A stretch of DNA of 64,000 bases from assembly GCA_963281155.1 (NCBI GenBank), contig CAUJLY010000003.1, positions 4,092,001-4,156,000 on the forward strand, read 5' to 3'. The notes below the pieces were generated by a model that made no database searches, had not been told where the DNA came from, and saw only the letters and a program-made list of their open reading frames with translations. Numbering within the stretch: the stretch's first letter is position 1; each line of letters starts with the position of its first letter. Origin of the DNA: Rhabditophanes sp. KR3021 (Eukaryota > Nematoda > Chromadorea > Rhabditida > Alloionematidae). This document shows positions 24,263-38,271 of this stretch, one piece after another. Made by a program: the position numbers and the translations under genes.

Positions 24263-26338
24263 GGTTTAATTATTGATATTATATAAATATATTCAGGAGT
24301 GTGTCACGTTGTTTTTATGATAAGGGTTATTAAATTGTTATTTTGTTTCAACAAACAAATTCTATTTGATCCCGTCAGCTTTATATGATTATTCTTCCCA
24401 GATATCTCCCTATAAATGCACAAATATCATAATGCATGTTTGCTTGTTATTTATCTCGTACTCAACATTTTAAAGGGCATAAAAACATTTAATATCGAAA
24501 CAGTATAAGGTTAATAATCTACGAAATCACGCCGGAGACATACAAAATATTTGAACTATCATTTTAAATCATTTAATATCAGTGAAATATTTATTTTGTA
24601 GTTAAAAATCATCTAAATAACCAAAATAACAGAAATCGTAATATATCGTTGTTATATGAATATATCATACATACAACTATCTAGTATACGTATTATCACT
24701 TTATGAAAAGGTTAATTATAAGGATGTAATTAATCTTGCTACATTGAAAGGGAACAACAAAAAGTTGCGTACATTATGTGTGCATAGTTTAACAAATTTT
24801 AAAATATGTTAACAGCTTTTATTAACATTTAAAAAATAGTTTCAGATTATACATTTTTATAAATTGAATGCAGCGATATTACACAAGAACATGACAGGGC
24901 TTTATGCGAAAGAATACTAATCATCTAAAATCCTTCATATCACTGACATTTTATAAGTTAACATGATAATAATAAAAGACATCCTCTTTCCTATTTGCTA
25001 ACATACAAAAAGTTTCTTAATTATTAAGTTAAAGGAAAAGTGATTGATTCGTCAATTTAGTAGAAGAAGCTTAAAAGCGATTTGTACATGAAAGCCGATT
25101 ATAAAAAGGTCTACGTATAAGTTTTAGTCGAATTAAAAAAAGGCTTTTGATATCACTTGAATCAGCAGTAATCCCTTTTTTGTCAAATACAATAGTCTCA
25201 ACTCACACAATAAGCATTTAAAAAAGCTTTAATAAATATATTGACAAAAATCAAATAATACGCATAAAAAGGATATCACAAACATGTGTGCAGGAATAAA
25301 ATAAATTAAGCTCAAAAAACCGGGCTGCCTAAACCAGATATATTAAACAAATGTATTGCGGGATATAATGTTATGGCTAAACAGTTAACTTTCAAAAATT
25401 GCATTTAATTTTGTATAATTTGGGACGAAATTATGTGTAATGAACTAAGTATTTTAAATGTTTACTTTTCATTAATAAAATGCTTTGATGTTAATGACCT
25501 TTTAATTTTGAATTTTAAAAATATCCATGGCACCAATTTTCACAGAATGGTACCTAAGAAATAATATTTATAGTATTCAAGAAGTGATATTAACGATATC
25601 CATGTAAAGTATTCATGTACCGATGCTTATGCACAAATATATTTATTTATATTTAAATGACGAATTATAAAAGATTGCAGACATTTTGTACTTTTGTACA
25701 ATTACTTTCAAAAAATAAGTAATTAGTAAATTGAAGTTTTGGTGGAAATGGCAAATATTTATTTATAGGCCAATTTTTAGTCACTTTTCCTTCATTTTTA
25801 TGTCAATTTATGTATCAACGACACGCACTTATAGTCTCATTATATAGGATATATCAAAATGGACAATAAATATATAACATACGTATAATACATGTAGTAA
25901 ATATGTAAGGTAACATTAACAATGAGTCTAGAAAAATGATACGACTCGAAATTTAGCTCATATTTTGTTGATATTTTGGCATGCAACACCAAAAAGCATT
26001 TCTTAAATATCCGTTTTGAAGGTGGTAAAAGTGTTGGCAAGTGAGTAAAAAAGTATAAGAAAAATATTGGATATGATGCTTAAGTATGTTGTTGTTTCCA
26101 TGAAAGTCAAGCATAAAAGATTTAATACAAAAATTTAATGAAATAAAAACTTATATATTACTTTTATTAACACTCAACTATTACATTTAATTTTTTTATT
26201 TCAAAACAAATAAAATTTTTATTATTATATCCACTTAATTTAAGTTGATTACGTTATTTTATAATTTTTATTTACTCTTTATTTGCCATTTATTAGCTAT
26301 TTAATGCTATTCATTAAAGATTTTTAACTTTTGCATAT
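24263..26338. other. AT-rich intergenic DNA
   Basis: Contains the 5' flank of FLVCR and the 3' flank of the next gene. The open frame at 25840-26040 is AT-rich and unlikely to be real. Nothing else seen. Confidence 0.6.
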
Positions 26339-29300
26339 TTAATTTTCAAGTTTTTTGTCACAATAAATCTTTGTTAAAGTGTCATAATGATCGATAAAAT
26401 TAAATGTCGTTAAATCTGTATTGAACGGCAGAATTGAGGAAGTTATATATGCTTTTGACGGATTTTGATGTAAGATCTTGACAAAGTTTGGCCTGAGATG
26501 TAGCAATAAAGCGCAAAAGTGGAGGCTCTAAAAATATTCGAATACATATAAAAAATATGACAAAAAATAAGGACAGAAGTTGATTAGAAAATATCACATA
26601 ACTAACTAGATATAACTACATCTGACTAACTATATATATCGCCCACCTGGTATTTAGAATCTTTTAAAGAAGACATCAAAATATGTTGTTGAAGTTGAGG
26701 AAGTGGGAGAACATTGACATATGCCTATATATGTTTTTAAATAAAAGAATTAGTAAAATTCATAAGTAACAGTAAATATTTATACTACCCTAAATTACCT
26801 GCATAGTCATCAGTTGGAATATAATAAACAAAGGAAATTGTAAAGCATCGAGTGTGATTCTAAATTGATAAAAATATTGATGAGTTAAAAGTGCTATCAT
26901 ATGTGGCTCATGGAAAGTCCAAAAGTCTGTATTATCATTAAAGGTTTGAGAAGCCTGTTCAATTATAACTTGATAGTTTTCGGTAAGTTGGGTGAGGTCG
27001 TACTTTAGGCCATTGCTCGTATTATGTATTTGATCATATATTTGGTTGCATAAATTATGATTGTCAGGATTCTGACGAATTAAATAAACTACCTTGTCTA
27101 GAGTTACATTATCATTGTCTAAACAATAATGGTCGATGATTGAAGGACAGATTGTCTGCGTGTCAGTTAGGATATTTTCACAGTGAATTGACAAATTTAT
27201 CCATCCCGACGAGCTTAAATATTCTGAAGGACACTTAACTTCTTGTGGAAGCTCATTTTTATAGGTATAGGAACATAAACTCGACGATTTAAAAAAGTTT
27301 ATCACGGATATGCAAAAAGAGTCGACGTGTTTTAAATGCACCATTGTTGAAATTTTATTGAAAAGTCCACTTTGTATTAACCATTCCCGTACTCGTACAT
27401 TATGAACTGCAATAGCTAACAAATCTAACACTGGGCTCTCTTCCTTTTCCACTTCATTTATTAACTTTTTTTTTAATTCAGATGCAAACATTTTGCACTC
27501 CAATAAGGATATGCACTCGAAATAATTCCATAAAAGAGGTATTAAATGAAGAAGAGAATACTTTCCATTGTCCTCAATAGTCGTTAAGCTGACCAGACTA
27601 CGAGGGCTTTCGATAATTAATTTCCGCATTTCATTAATTTCAAAAACAGACAATGCTCTTTTTAAGCAGATGTTATGTATTCCAATAAAATTATAAATGA
27701 CATGATGAATATTGTCCACATCATTAATTCTATTATCTCTTACAAATTTGTTTACATCTTCATAATCAGCTTGATACTTGTGTACACTCGTGGTTATATT
27801 AATTATATTTACCATGGCAATTTTTTCGTGTCTCTTTTTGGAAAGCTTCAATCGTCCATTGTGCATTTTTAAATGTTCCGGATGATTTGATATTAAATGG
27901 TTCCATAATCTAGAAAAGGCAAAAATATCCAATCTTCTTATAAATATATTTTTGGCAATGAAAATATAATTTTGAATATGTTTGGTCGAGTAGAAGAATT
28001 TTGAGTTTAATAATGTATTTGTAATTAGTGTAATATTTGAATGTGAAAGCCAGTTTTGATGGAAAGACAAAAAATTGTTTATTACTTTCAACGCAAAAGG
28101 CAACTTGACTATATTGTCTTGGATTGATAGTTTAAACACAGTTGATGACATCAAATAGTTTTGTGCTGACAATTTTGTTATATAACGTATCATACTTTTC
28201 TGAGTTTGATAGTCTAACGGCGGTGATTGTTGAATGAATGTTATGTGAGAAGATAAAAACTTTTCAAAGTGTACATTATTCATTATTGCTTTTGATAATT
28301 CGGCGTAGTGGAGACTTAAAGTAATGCTTGCTACAAAAAAATGCACGTTCAATTTGTTTGGTAAATGATTAGTATCTTGAGTTATTGTCTTTTGACTTCT
28401 ATAATAAATCTTACTTTCGTTATTACCTTCGTTATCACTTTCATTAGCAAGATAAAAGAGTTGATCCAAAAAATGCGAATAATAGTCTGAATTCAAAACT
28501 TGCTTTCTGAAATCAAAGGACAACAGCAATTTCTTCCACCACTCAGCATTGTCATCGATGTAAACAAATATAACAAGCTGATCGCTCTTTAAATTGAATA
28601 AAAAATAGAGGAACTCCTCAAAAATCGGTTTTAATTTATCCTTTTTCGTTACCCCCCAAAAGTTTGTAATTATATGGAGTACCTGAATTATAAGATGACA
28701 ATATATAACCTTCAGCTTCCAAGGAAACCTTTGTAATAAAATATTATTATTCTTAATCAAATGATCAAAAACCATTAGTATGATGTTGTTTTCGCCTGCA
28801 TTTACTATCTTCGTCAAAAATCCAATTACATCATCAAATAAAACAGCGTTTGGAATTAATCTTGCCACATAATTTATTAACGAATTAAAGTTCTGTGACC
28901 GCATAATGGAAAACGAATTAATGCTTTCCAGTTCTTGTAAATATTTCTTTTTTATTTGATCACTGATAAAGTTACTCATTACTTTGTTTATAATATCTTC
29001 CACATTTATTTTTCCTGGGAATGTGAGAGACTTATGAAACGATTCCGTAAAAAATGACTCATCATTCCATAATGTATTTGGTTTATTCAAAAACGTATTG
29101 CATTCAACTATAAAGGAGTGTTTTAGTTTCTTGAAGTCATTTCGCATCGAAATATAATCAGCCATGTAAGAAATTCGCTTCAGCAAATTTTCAGCTCTGT
29201 GCAACTTTTCCTCTAATGGAAAGGCTCGCCGACTAGAGTACAAATATCTACATCTTGATAAAAAATGGAAGTAATATGAAGGTGATGGAATGACGAATTA

Positions 29301-29423
29301 CCTTTGAGCTGCGTTGTCTAAATCGGTTTGTAAGTATGTTAAAATAACTTCGACTAATTGCTCCGAAAGCACTTCTATGTTTTTATAGCCATGAAATTGT
29401 TTGATTATGTCAATATGTTCCAT
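26339..29423 (-). CDS. Large helical protein of unknown function, 945 residues
   Basis: I do not recognise this protein. Four exons join in phase: 29423-29302 (MEHIDIIKQFHGYKNIEVLS), 29247-26799, 26724-26647 and 26527-26339. It is Leu/Ile/Asn-rich with predicted helices throughout, no signal peptide and no obvious catalytic motif, and looks like an alpha-solenoid scaffold. Later segments include LLDLLAIAVHNVRVREWL and WTFHEPHMIALLTHQYFYQF. The last exon is open in two frames; phase 0 from exon 3 gives LHFCALLLHLRPNFVK and ends KKLEN. The other frame (stop near 26400) would need phase 1, which the exon-3 donor does not supply. It starts about 120 bp from the collagen stop codon, both on the minus strand. 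Confidence 0.75.
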
Positions 29424-29544
29424 TTAATGCAAAAAATAATGTAAACAAACTAACAAGAAGATGAGATTTTGTGTTACCATGGAAACGAAATGAAGTGATT
29501 AATAAGTTTTATTTTTAAAGGCCGAATCTATTAAAGTATGATTA

Positions 29545-30522
29545 TTAGGTTTTGAAATAACTAGTGCGAGGACTGCAGCTGCAGTACGTGCTGTCTGGTC
29601 CTGGCTGACCGGGTAAGCCACGAGCTCCAGGGCGTCCATTTGATCCGCTTCTTCCTGGATGTCCTTGAGGACCAGGTGCACCTCTATTTCCATTCTTTCC
29701 TAAAAGCCCATTACTTCCGCGTGGTCCTGGCTTTCCATTGCGCCCAGGTTGGCCATTGCGTCCAGGGTGTCCTGGACGGCCAATTCTTTTGACTCCATTC
29801 TTTCCATTTCTTCCAGGTTGTCCTAAAATGGAGTTAGATTAATAATGCAAAAGATAATTTAAGGAGATACTCACCTCTGATTCCATTCTTGCCATTCAAT
29901 CCATTGCTTCCCTTAGGGCCTGGTCTTCCATTTCTGCCATTCTTACCATCTTGGCCCTTCTTTCCGTCTCTTCCAGGATTTCCGACTCTTCCAGCAGGTC
30001 CTGGTGGTCCTCTAACACCTGGAGCTCCTCGTGGGCATTTAATACATCCTCTAGCTGGAGCATCGCAAACAACTCTTGGCAAGACGCGAGTGTTATCTTG
30101 TCCTCTTCTTCCTTTAGTTCCTGGATGGCCATCTAAACCTCTTGGTCCTCTACAAATGGAAACAAAATTTAATTAAAACATGAGTAAACTAACGGTGGTC
30201 CGGGTGGTCCTCTTGGGCATTTTGGAGTTGGTAATTTGGCACAAGCGCAATGAGCTGGAAGTTTGGTAGATCTCTTGGTTCTGAAGATGGAGTTGAAAGG
30301 ATTCTCTCTTGGTTTGGTTGGTGGAGTGACTGTCAATTGAACTTCCATTAAATCTGCCCAAGCAGTGTCAGTAGATTCCCTGAATATTTGAACTCCATCG
30401 GTAATGTCATCTCTGAGGGTGGAGATGTCAGAGAACAATGAAGGAATTACACTGATTACGGCCAATAGAGAAAATGAAGAGCAGAATGCTGCTAGTCCGA
30501 CTAGGATCTTGATATCTTGCAT
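29545..30522 (-). CDS. col: Nematode cuticle collagen
   Basis: Secreted structural collagen of the cuticle, 293 residues. Exons 30522-30194, 30149-29875 and 29822-29545. The N-terminal hydrophobic segment ([20 protein letters not shown]) belongs to the nematode cuticle collagen N-terminal domain. A subtilisin-type site FRTKR precedes a Cys cluster ([11 protein letters not shown]), a first short Gly-X-Y block and a second Cys pair ([13 protein letters not shown]). Long Gly-X-Y blocks with KNG/RNG triplets follow, and a C-terminal Cys pair ([11 protein letters not shown]). Gly-X-Y runs across both introns without phase error. The GTTAGT donor of exon 1 is weak but gives a perfect GPPGP triplet join. 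Confidence 0.95.
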
Positions 30523-31675
30523 GGTATGATGATATTTTCAGTTTAATACCGATGCTTTATATACTGATGAAAATGACATTGACATACATTAATTGTTGTC
30601 ACAAATTATTTTAGAGGCAGATACCAAAAATTCAAGGTTTGGTAGAAGTTTTATTGCAAAAATAATTAAGGAAAATGATAATGAAAATAGGTTATGGAAA
30701 GATCGCTAAAGTAAAGTTTAATTGAAAAAAGTTTTACGCAAAATATTAAAAACAAATTATATAAGTCATAAATTGTCAAGAAAAGTAATGTTTCTATGAC
30801 AGGGAAGTATGTTCTAAAAATTACATTATTTAGTGTCTTCTGCGTTTATTAGCGGCAAATTACGTAACTCTCTCGTTGTACAAACTGTCAAACATTTTTC
30901 GTGGTTTTCGAATTTATCGGAGGAATATCTTTTGGGTATCAATTACCGAAAAACATATGTCGAAGTATTTATTATCATTCTGAAGATCTTTCGTATGTAA
31001 TATTTGGTAAAATCATTCTTTGTTAATTAAGGGCATATCATCATCCAAAAATTGAAACGCTTTATATAAACGAGTTCGGCACGCTAATAATTGTTTTGAT
31101 TGCATATTTGTGTGTTTAAATAATTTCTACAAGCTTAAAAATATGTATTATTTTGGGAAAAGGTAAATCAAACTAATGGTTTTCAAATTCCGTTTAAAGT
31201 GCAAAAAATTATCAAGTAATTCAATCAAGCAATACGGAATTTTCTTGTCGTTTATATAATCTTAATATGGTTTGCGAATGCACGATTATTACACTTTATT
31301 ACTACATACTCTTATTTGAAGAAATCAAACCAAAGCTATCAACGCCAAAATATTCATTGTTGTATTGAGATAAGAGTCATATTCAATGATTTTGTTAAAC
31401 TTAACAAACCAAATGAATAATGAACACAGGAAACTCATATACCGATTTTCGAGAATAATTTGCAGCAAAGTTCAATTAATCGAACTGTTGTAATGTGCTG
31501 TTATTCAAAAACTCATAAAAAATGCAGTCGGTACTCATTAGTAAATGTCATTATTTATGTTTTTTAATCCTTAGAAATAAAAAGAAATTGCAACAGTATA
31601 TTATTAAAACTTGAAATTCAACAATAAATTAACACTCGATTACATTGAAATAAATGGTCTAGAAAAATAAAATAT
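30523..31675. other. Collagen upstream region
   Basis: About 1.15 kb between the collagen start and the methyltransferase stop (both minus). AT-rich, no open frame of note. It should hold the collagen promoter, but no specific box could be identified. Confidence 0.5.
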
Positions 31676-32764
31676 CTATTGATGACAAGCTTGACAGTAG
31701 CAATTTCCTTTTGAAACATGTCCTAAAGTTTTGACAACTTTGTAAATTCTGATTTCCATAATTTCGTGGGCATTAGCCCGTTTATCCCTTGTAAATCGTT
31801 TTGAGGCATTCAGGTGATTCAAAGGCTTAATTAGTTGGTCCAAATCAAATTGAGGATCCAAATGAGCAAACGTATGCTTTTCTAATTCAGGATTATGAAC
31901 AATGATGGTGCCTTCTTTTAAATTTTGAAATAGAAAAGTCCATAAATTCAATTGTTTAGTTGGCTCATTGAAAAAACTGAATACATTGTTTGCAGTAACA
32001 ATGTTACTTTCTCTCAAAGTTTCAGCACAGTCAAGAATGTCTTTTTGAAGAACGTGAATGTTAACATTCCCATCTTCATCCTTTTCCAATATTGGGTTCA
32101 GATCTTTGATGATTTTATTAGTGGTATTCACAAACTCCTTGCATATTTCGATACCAGACACTTTTTTAGCTTTATAAAGGTTTGCGGCATATAAAATTCC
32201 ACCCATTCTTGATCCGAGATCAAGTAAAGACATATCCTTAATGAGACAATGGGCATGAAGCAAATATTCAAAAATATACTCCAATTGCAGAACACTCAAA
32301 GAATGAGATATCACCGTTTTCTTCTCCACATTGTCTGATTTACAATTCTTGCAATAGTAAGTCCTTATTTCATCATTCTCTACCATGTCATCCATCATAT
32401 CATCATCATACAGAAAAGCATCAACGTGAATTGTTGAAAAAGGAATGCAGTCAGAATCTGGACCAGATGTGTTGAAGTGAATATTCTCAGATTCAAAAAT
32501 ACCCTCCGATGGAACCTAAAATTAAAATATGCAACATAAACAATATTATCAATCTTTATGACTTACGATTTTACGCAGTTCGTTTGAAAAAATTTGCAAA
32601 AGATCTTTTGGATTTCTTTGCATAACTCGTACATCACAACCTTCACTTTCCTTTTCTGTTAAATCAACACAATTTTTGATGTGCTCTGCAAATAGCATCT
32701 TATCTATTGGAGGCAAAGATTTGACGATTTTCTCGAACTGGGCTTTAGCTTTCTCAATATTCAT
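31676..32764 (-). CDS. Class I SAM-dependent methyltransferase-like protein
   Basis: 345 residues in two exons (32764-32567, 32515-31676). A Cys pair, YYCKNCKSDNVEKK (about residues 120-133), may bind zinc with the C-terminal CYCQACHQ. The Rossmann motif I is LLDLGSRMGGILYAANLY, motif II is KVSGIEICKEFVN, and IVTANNVFSFFNEP sits where motif IV is expected. Substrate unknown. The variant motif I (G-S-R-M-G-G in place of G-x-G-x-G) is somewhat like Dot1-type methyltransferases, but the rest does not let me assign a subfamily. Confidence 0.65.
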
Positions 32765-33521
32765 GACAAATAAATATCAATTCAGGGTGATGATAAATTA
32801 GAATAAATAAACTTCTTTCCAATACACTTACAAATGACATTCAAAAATTCTTTTTGAGACACTCGTTCGAAAGGTTTTTTATGAAAAATTGCTAGCTTGT
32901 AAAATATGTAGATGTACAATGTAATCAGCATCTATTAAAAGTAATTTATTCGACGAGGTTTTATAAGAATATATCAAAAAGTGTATGTATAATGTGTGCT
33001 GGTGTGGCAAATCGTTGTTATGATTTTTAAATATCGGCATATATTACAAACAATTATGACTATGCATTTGGTAACTGATCATTTATTTTTTGGTGAAATG
33101 CATTTATCAACTCTTTTATATGCTTAATTGTTATATTTAAACACATTTTCATTTTCTTGATATCTGAAAAAATGAGTCACATTGACTATCACAAAATATG
33201 ATTTTGACTTTATCTATTAAAAACATTATATATCAATTGATAAGATGACACGGCATAAAATGTTTACTACAACTAGTGATCTTGCTCGTACTTGTGTTAT
33301 TTATATTGCCAGCTTTTAAGATCGAGAAATGTAAAGTTAAACAACATATCTATATAATGGGAGATAATGAAGGTGTTCAAAATGAAGTGATGTTAGCAAC
33401 TTTTATTTATTAAAGTTGTTTCTCGGCATTAGACGTTGGTTTAAAAATATTTATTCCAACATCTTTTGTCAACTTACACATATAAAATAAATTAAATTAA
33501 GGAGGTTTAAATATTTTCAAA
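32765..33521. other. Divergent intergenic region
   Basis: 757 bp between two divergent start codons (methyltransferase-like minus, low-complexity protein plus). AT-rich; no gene found. Probably carries both promoters. Confidence 0.5.
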
Positions 33522-36500
33522 ATGAGCTATTCTTCAAGAAATACAAGACACGATTCTTTATCGAGATTCGGAAATAATGCTAAGTTGAGTGGGAGCAATT
33601 TGCCACCATCAATTGGTACAACAGCCTCTGTATGTTTTAGTGAATTAAAATCGAGTAGCCGCAAATTAATCACGGCTTTTACGCCTGACTCTATTATTCT
33701 GGCTATTGATACTCAAAAAAACAAATATAATATTTTATAATACTTCTTTTTTATTATTTAGTTTGGACGTTACCCAACATCTACACCAACATCCATACCA
33801 TCATCAACTCGTAATTTCCGAGCATCTAGTTATGATCCATTTGCTAGCAGAAGAGAGAGATCACAAAGTGTAACGCCGAATTATAAAAGCACATATGGTA
33901 ATACTTCTAATTATTCTGGTCTAATGTCAAAATCTACCCATCCTGATTATTCTTCAAAGCCATACACACCACTGACTAATAGTTACAGCAGTTTTTCACC
34001 TAATACTAGTAATTTTAATAATACTAATAATTCTAATACGAATCGGTAAGTCTAATGTGAAACATATTTATTTTAATTGTTTTTTAACGTCAAATTATTT
34101 TAGTACAGATAGAGTGACGTCTTATAAACCTAGTGTCATGTCTTCTTCTTACACAAGCAGTACCGATTATTCTAGACCTCCAAGTGGGAGATCTTCAAAT
34201 TATATTCCTTCTTACTCCAAGCCATCACCAACCTCCTACACTCCACTATCCAGGACTATTGGTTCAGATTTAAGAAGATCAGCCTCCAGCAGTTACATCC
34301 CAAAAGCAAGTTATTCTGCTGCTAACTACACACCATCCACAACCTCTTCATATAAAAGTTACGAGCAACGGTCAAAAACACCTGGATACAGTGGCAGAAG
34401 TAGTGATGCAATTAAAAATACGGAAAGAGAATATAGATCCATGACGAGATTTGATAGAGAACAATCAATTGATAAAGTAAGCTTGTTGCTTTTTAACATC
34501 TTCATATCTATTTAGATTAACACAAAAATTGATAAAGTGGAAGAAAATTATCAAAAGGTATTTTCAAGATATCAAGCCTCTGATAAAAAATCACAAGAAA
34601 AAGAAAGGACAATTTCTTCGTCTAGTGGGGAGTCTGCAGAAAGTGTTGATGTACTATTTGATTCCAAAGAAATGTCAAAGAGTGAATCCGAATATTCTAG
34701 TTCAAGTGGTAGTGGAATAAGTGAAATGTGTAGTGAGATTGTTGATATCAAAAGCGTTGTCCAAGCAAAAACCAATAGGATTGAAGAAAAGAAAATAAAA
34801 TTTGAGGAAAAATTTAAAGATATCGAGATGTTGACTCCTGTAATTGAGCCTAAAAAATTAGCTAGTCCGTCTAGTTCGCTCGAAAAAATGATTGCAACTC
34901 ATAAAGTGGCTGAAAATAAGCAAAATAAAAATACAACTGAAAAATCACCTGCTCCGACTGTTAGCGGATCAATTGCATTGGCAAAGTTAAAAGCAAAGCA
35001 AGATGACGAAAAGAAAATACAAGCTAAAATTGATGCCGAAAATAATCTTAAATTAGTAGCTGCTAAAAAAGAAGCCGAAAGGAAAGAAGCTGAAAAGAAA
35101 ATGCTTGCTTCTAAAATAGAAGCCGAAAAGAAAGAAGCAGCCAAAAAAGAAGCTGAAAAGAAAGAAGCTGCCAAAAAAGAAGCAGCTAAGGTTGAGGCAG
35201 AAACAACAACGAAGTTAGAAGAAATTAAGGAGGAGAAAAGTGAATTTTCGATTGGTAGTGGAAGTACTAACGTATCAAGCACCATTATTCTGCCCTCTTT
35301 ATTACCAACCTCGAAAAGATTGCAAAGACAAGAACGAACAATCGAGCACTTGGCCAACCAAAACAACGAAGGCAATGAAAATAAAACGATGCCCAGACCA
35401 CCCCTGTTACTAGTCACTCAACCATCACTGCCCAGCACCCCAATGTCTCCCACATCACACATTTTATGGAACAATGAAGAACAAATTGAGGATTCCGATG
35501 AATTTTTTAGTGATGACAGCGAAGAAGACTACAGTGACGAAGAATATAGTGACGAGGAATATAGCGATGAGGAGTATAGTGATGTCGATATGTCTGAGAC
35601 CTTTACTTTTTCATTGGCCAAAACAAATCATTTACCTAAAGGTGATCTTTATCCAACAACTGATAGCCTTCGTATCAGATCTACAACGCCAATGTCTCTA
35701 TCAAGCTACGGGAGTGAGTTCGACTTAAATTTACTCGATAATTCTGAGCCAAGGACAGATTCAAGGGGTCGTGTTACTGAAAGCAGTATGGCTAATATGG
35801 CGAAGCCTCCACCTACATTCACTACTTCTGTGTATTATGATGGGCAAATTGAGTCTGGTTCAGATTCCGAAGACAACGATGGCAAGTCAAGGCCAAGCCA
35901 TAGTGCTTTTGGAATGTACATGAGTGCTGGAAGTTTTGAAAGTGATTCTTACAACGGGCATCGCTTCCATGACACGGTTGATGTTGGATGTACTTTAACA
36001 CTGTGTGAGAAAGCTGCTTTGGTTGGAAGTGACGAAGATGAATATAGCAGTTACGATGACGAGGAATACAGTTACGAAGGTGAATCGTGTGAATTTGACG
36101 GTCAATCTTGTGAAGAATACGAGGAAAGTGAGTTCGAAAGTGAAGAGGAACAATCTTGTATAGAAAGATTGTCAGTTTCTCCGTTACCAAGATTCGCCAG
36201 TCCTATGCCAACTTCTGATGTGGAGTGTGAATCAACGTCTGACATTTCAACCACATTTGAATTGCCAAAAGGTGAATTAAGTTCATTTATTGTTGAAAGC
36301 CATGGCGTTATAGGCCAGGCTGCTTTACTACTAGAGCCAACATATATTTTGCCTACCACCTCAAATGATTTTGACAAAACAAAGCCTATGTTTACTGACA
36401 AGCCTAAAACCGATTTTGCAAAGAAAGCTGTAATTCAGCCATTAAAATTAGATAAAGCCACCGTCAAAAAGGAAGAAAAGCACGAAATTGGAAAGCCGAT

Positions 36501-38271
36501 TGAAACAGTTGTTGTTCCGAAAATTGATGCTAAACTAAAAGAAAGTCTAGAAAAAAGTTTGAAAATGAAAACTCCAGAACCTACTTTAAATAAAGAAGTC
36601 AAAGTTAGTGAGCCAGAAAAGAAAGTTGAGCCAAAAGCAGGATTAAAAACAATCGTAGAAGATAAAAGTGCTATTAGAAAATCCACTCTCAATATGAATG
36701 AGATTGAACGCAGACTTGCGGAGGAAAAAAAAGTTGAAGCTGAAAGAAAGAAGACCAGGGCTTTAGGAACTGTTTCCGCAATGATGGACAAATTCAAATC
36801 ACCTGAACCATCCGAGCCTATAGCATACAAACGCAGTAGTTTGCTAGCCAAGAATGACGAACCTCGATTGAAACGGCAATTGCCAGCCCTCATCAAACCA
36901 GTAATTGACGACACGTTTGATAAGCAATTGCAGGAATTGAAAGATCAAATGAAACAATCTAATAATACGATTGAAGATAAGATGCGAAATACTTCTAAAG
37001 GCTTATTGTCAGCATCAGAAGAAGCCAAAAGAAAGTCGGAAGCAGCCAATAAAGGCAGAAATGTGGACACAGAATTATTGGCCAAGGCAGGAAAAGATTG
37101 TCAAAAATGGAAAGATGACAGAGAGGCTGAGGCAAAGAAAAGATTGGAGCAAGAAGCTGAGGCAAAGAAGAAGCAAAGATCAAAGCTACAAGAAGCGTTA
37201 GAATTAAAAAAAAAGTTAGAAATAGAAGCTGAAGAGGCAAGGAAGGCTGCACCTCCAAAGAAAACAATTCGTAAAATTATCAAAACAGATCCTGTAACAG
37301 AAAGTTTAACTCAGAAGAAGGAAGAACCTAAAAACAATCTTGTTGCAAAAACAACTGTTTCAACTTCAAAAGCCGGCGTCATTGAGTCGACTCCTGTTAT
37401 TCCTAAAGCTACTCCATCTCTACTTAAAAATGTGACTGTTAAAAGTGAAGAAAAGAAGATTGAATCTAAAGTTGTTGAGAAGAAAATAGAACCTAAGACT
37501 ATTGAAAAGAGTATTGAACCAAAAATTGTTGAAAAGAATATTGAACCAAAAATTGTTGAAAAGAAGATCCAATCTAAAGTTGTTGAGAAACCATTGGAAA
37601 AGAAAGTTCTTACATCTATTTCTAAGGAATTAGAAGAACCTACAGTTAATAAAGTTGCAGAAGTGGCAAAAAAAAGGGTTCAACCAGTGTTTGATGAATT
37701 AGATGAAATGATGACATCTATGATGGCCAAACCAACAAAAAATGCATCTAATAAAATTGCACCAGCTAAAATCGTTCATAAAAATGAATCTTCACCAAAG
37801 CCATCTTTACCTGATTCTGTTAAGAAAAGTGAGGTTGGAGGTGTAGCATCGAGATTAAAGAGAGCATTTGGAGAAGGAAAAAATGATGTGGACGATGAAA
37901 AGAATCCTAAAAATCGCTATGGCCGTCGTAGAAAAACGCAAGAATTGATGAATGTAAAAGCAATGGACATCGAAGAAAAGAAAGTAAGCAGAAAGCGTGT
38001 CCATCAATCACATCGCAAAAACCGCTTCATCAAGAAAGCATTTGACATTGACGTTATTCTTGGATTCGATAAGGAAAATCAAAGTTTCGAAAAGATGGAG
38101 CAGATGTTAAAAAAAGAAGCTAAGTTTAAAATTGAATGGAACAGAAATAGCGTAGAACCGAAAATTCGAGTTAATGCCTGTAAAGTTTGGATCAGTGATT
38201 TGAAAGACATTGACAAATTATATAAAGGAAGTGAATTGAGAGACATTCAAAAAACAGTTGAGGAAGAATGA
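33522..38271 (+). CDS. 1506-residue low-complexity, repeat-rich protein of unknown function
   Basis: Not recognised. Four exons in phase: 33522-33629, 33762-34045, 34104-34476 and 34516-38271. The N-terminal 220 residues are Ser/Tyr/Thr/Pro-rich and basic, like many cytoskeleton-binding tails. Then come a Ser/Glu-rich part, a Lys/Glu/Ala helix built of KKEAEKKEAAKKEA-type repeats (35070-35200), a block of tandem D-E-E-Y-S repeats (35525-35585), acidic Tyr/Ser stretches (36035-36155), and a second Lys/Glu coiled region with I-E-P-K-I-V-E-K repeats (37450-37600). The C-terminal 120 residues are better ordered, with FDIDVILGFDKENQ and VNACKVWISDLKDIDKLYKG. No enzymatic or membrane motif. Likely a structural or scaffold protein. 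Confidence 0.8.

Noticed and set aside
25840..26040. 66-codon minus-strand frame
   Set aside because: Low-complexity Tyr/Ile tail and no homology; not a gene.
26400..26597. Alternative last exon frame of the 945-residue gene ending at 26400
   Set aside because: It needs a phase-1 join, but exon 3 ends in phase 0; the phase-0 frame is open to 26339.
29889..30176. Pro/Leu-rich plus-strand frame opposite the collagen
   Set aside because: Mirror frame of the Gly-X-Y repeats on the other strand.
34899..37283. Several long minus-strand frames opposite the low-complexity gene
   Set aside because: They arise from the codon bias of the Lys/Glu/Ser repeats on the coding strand.
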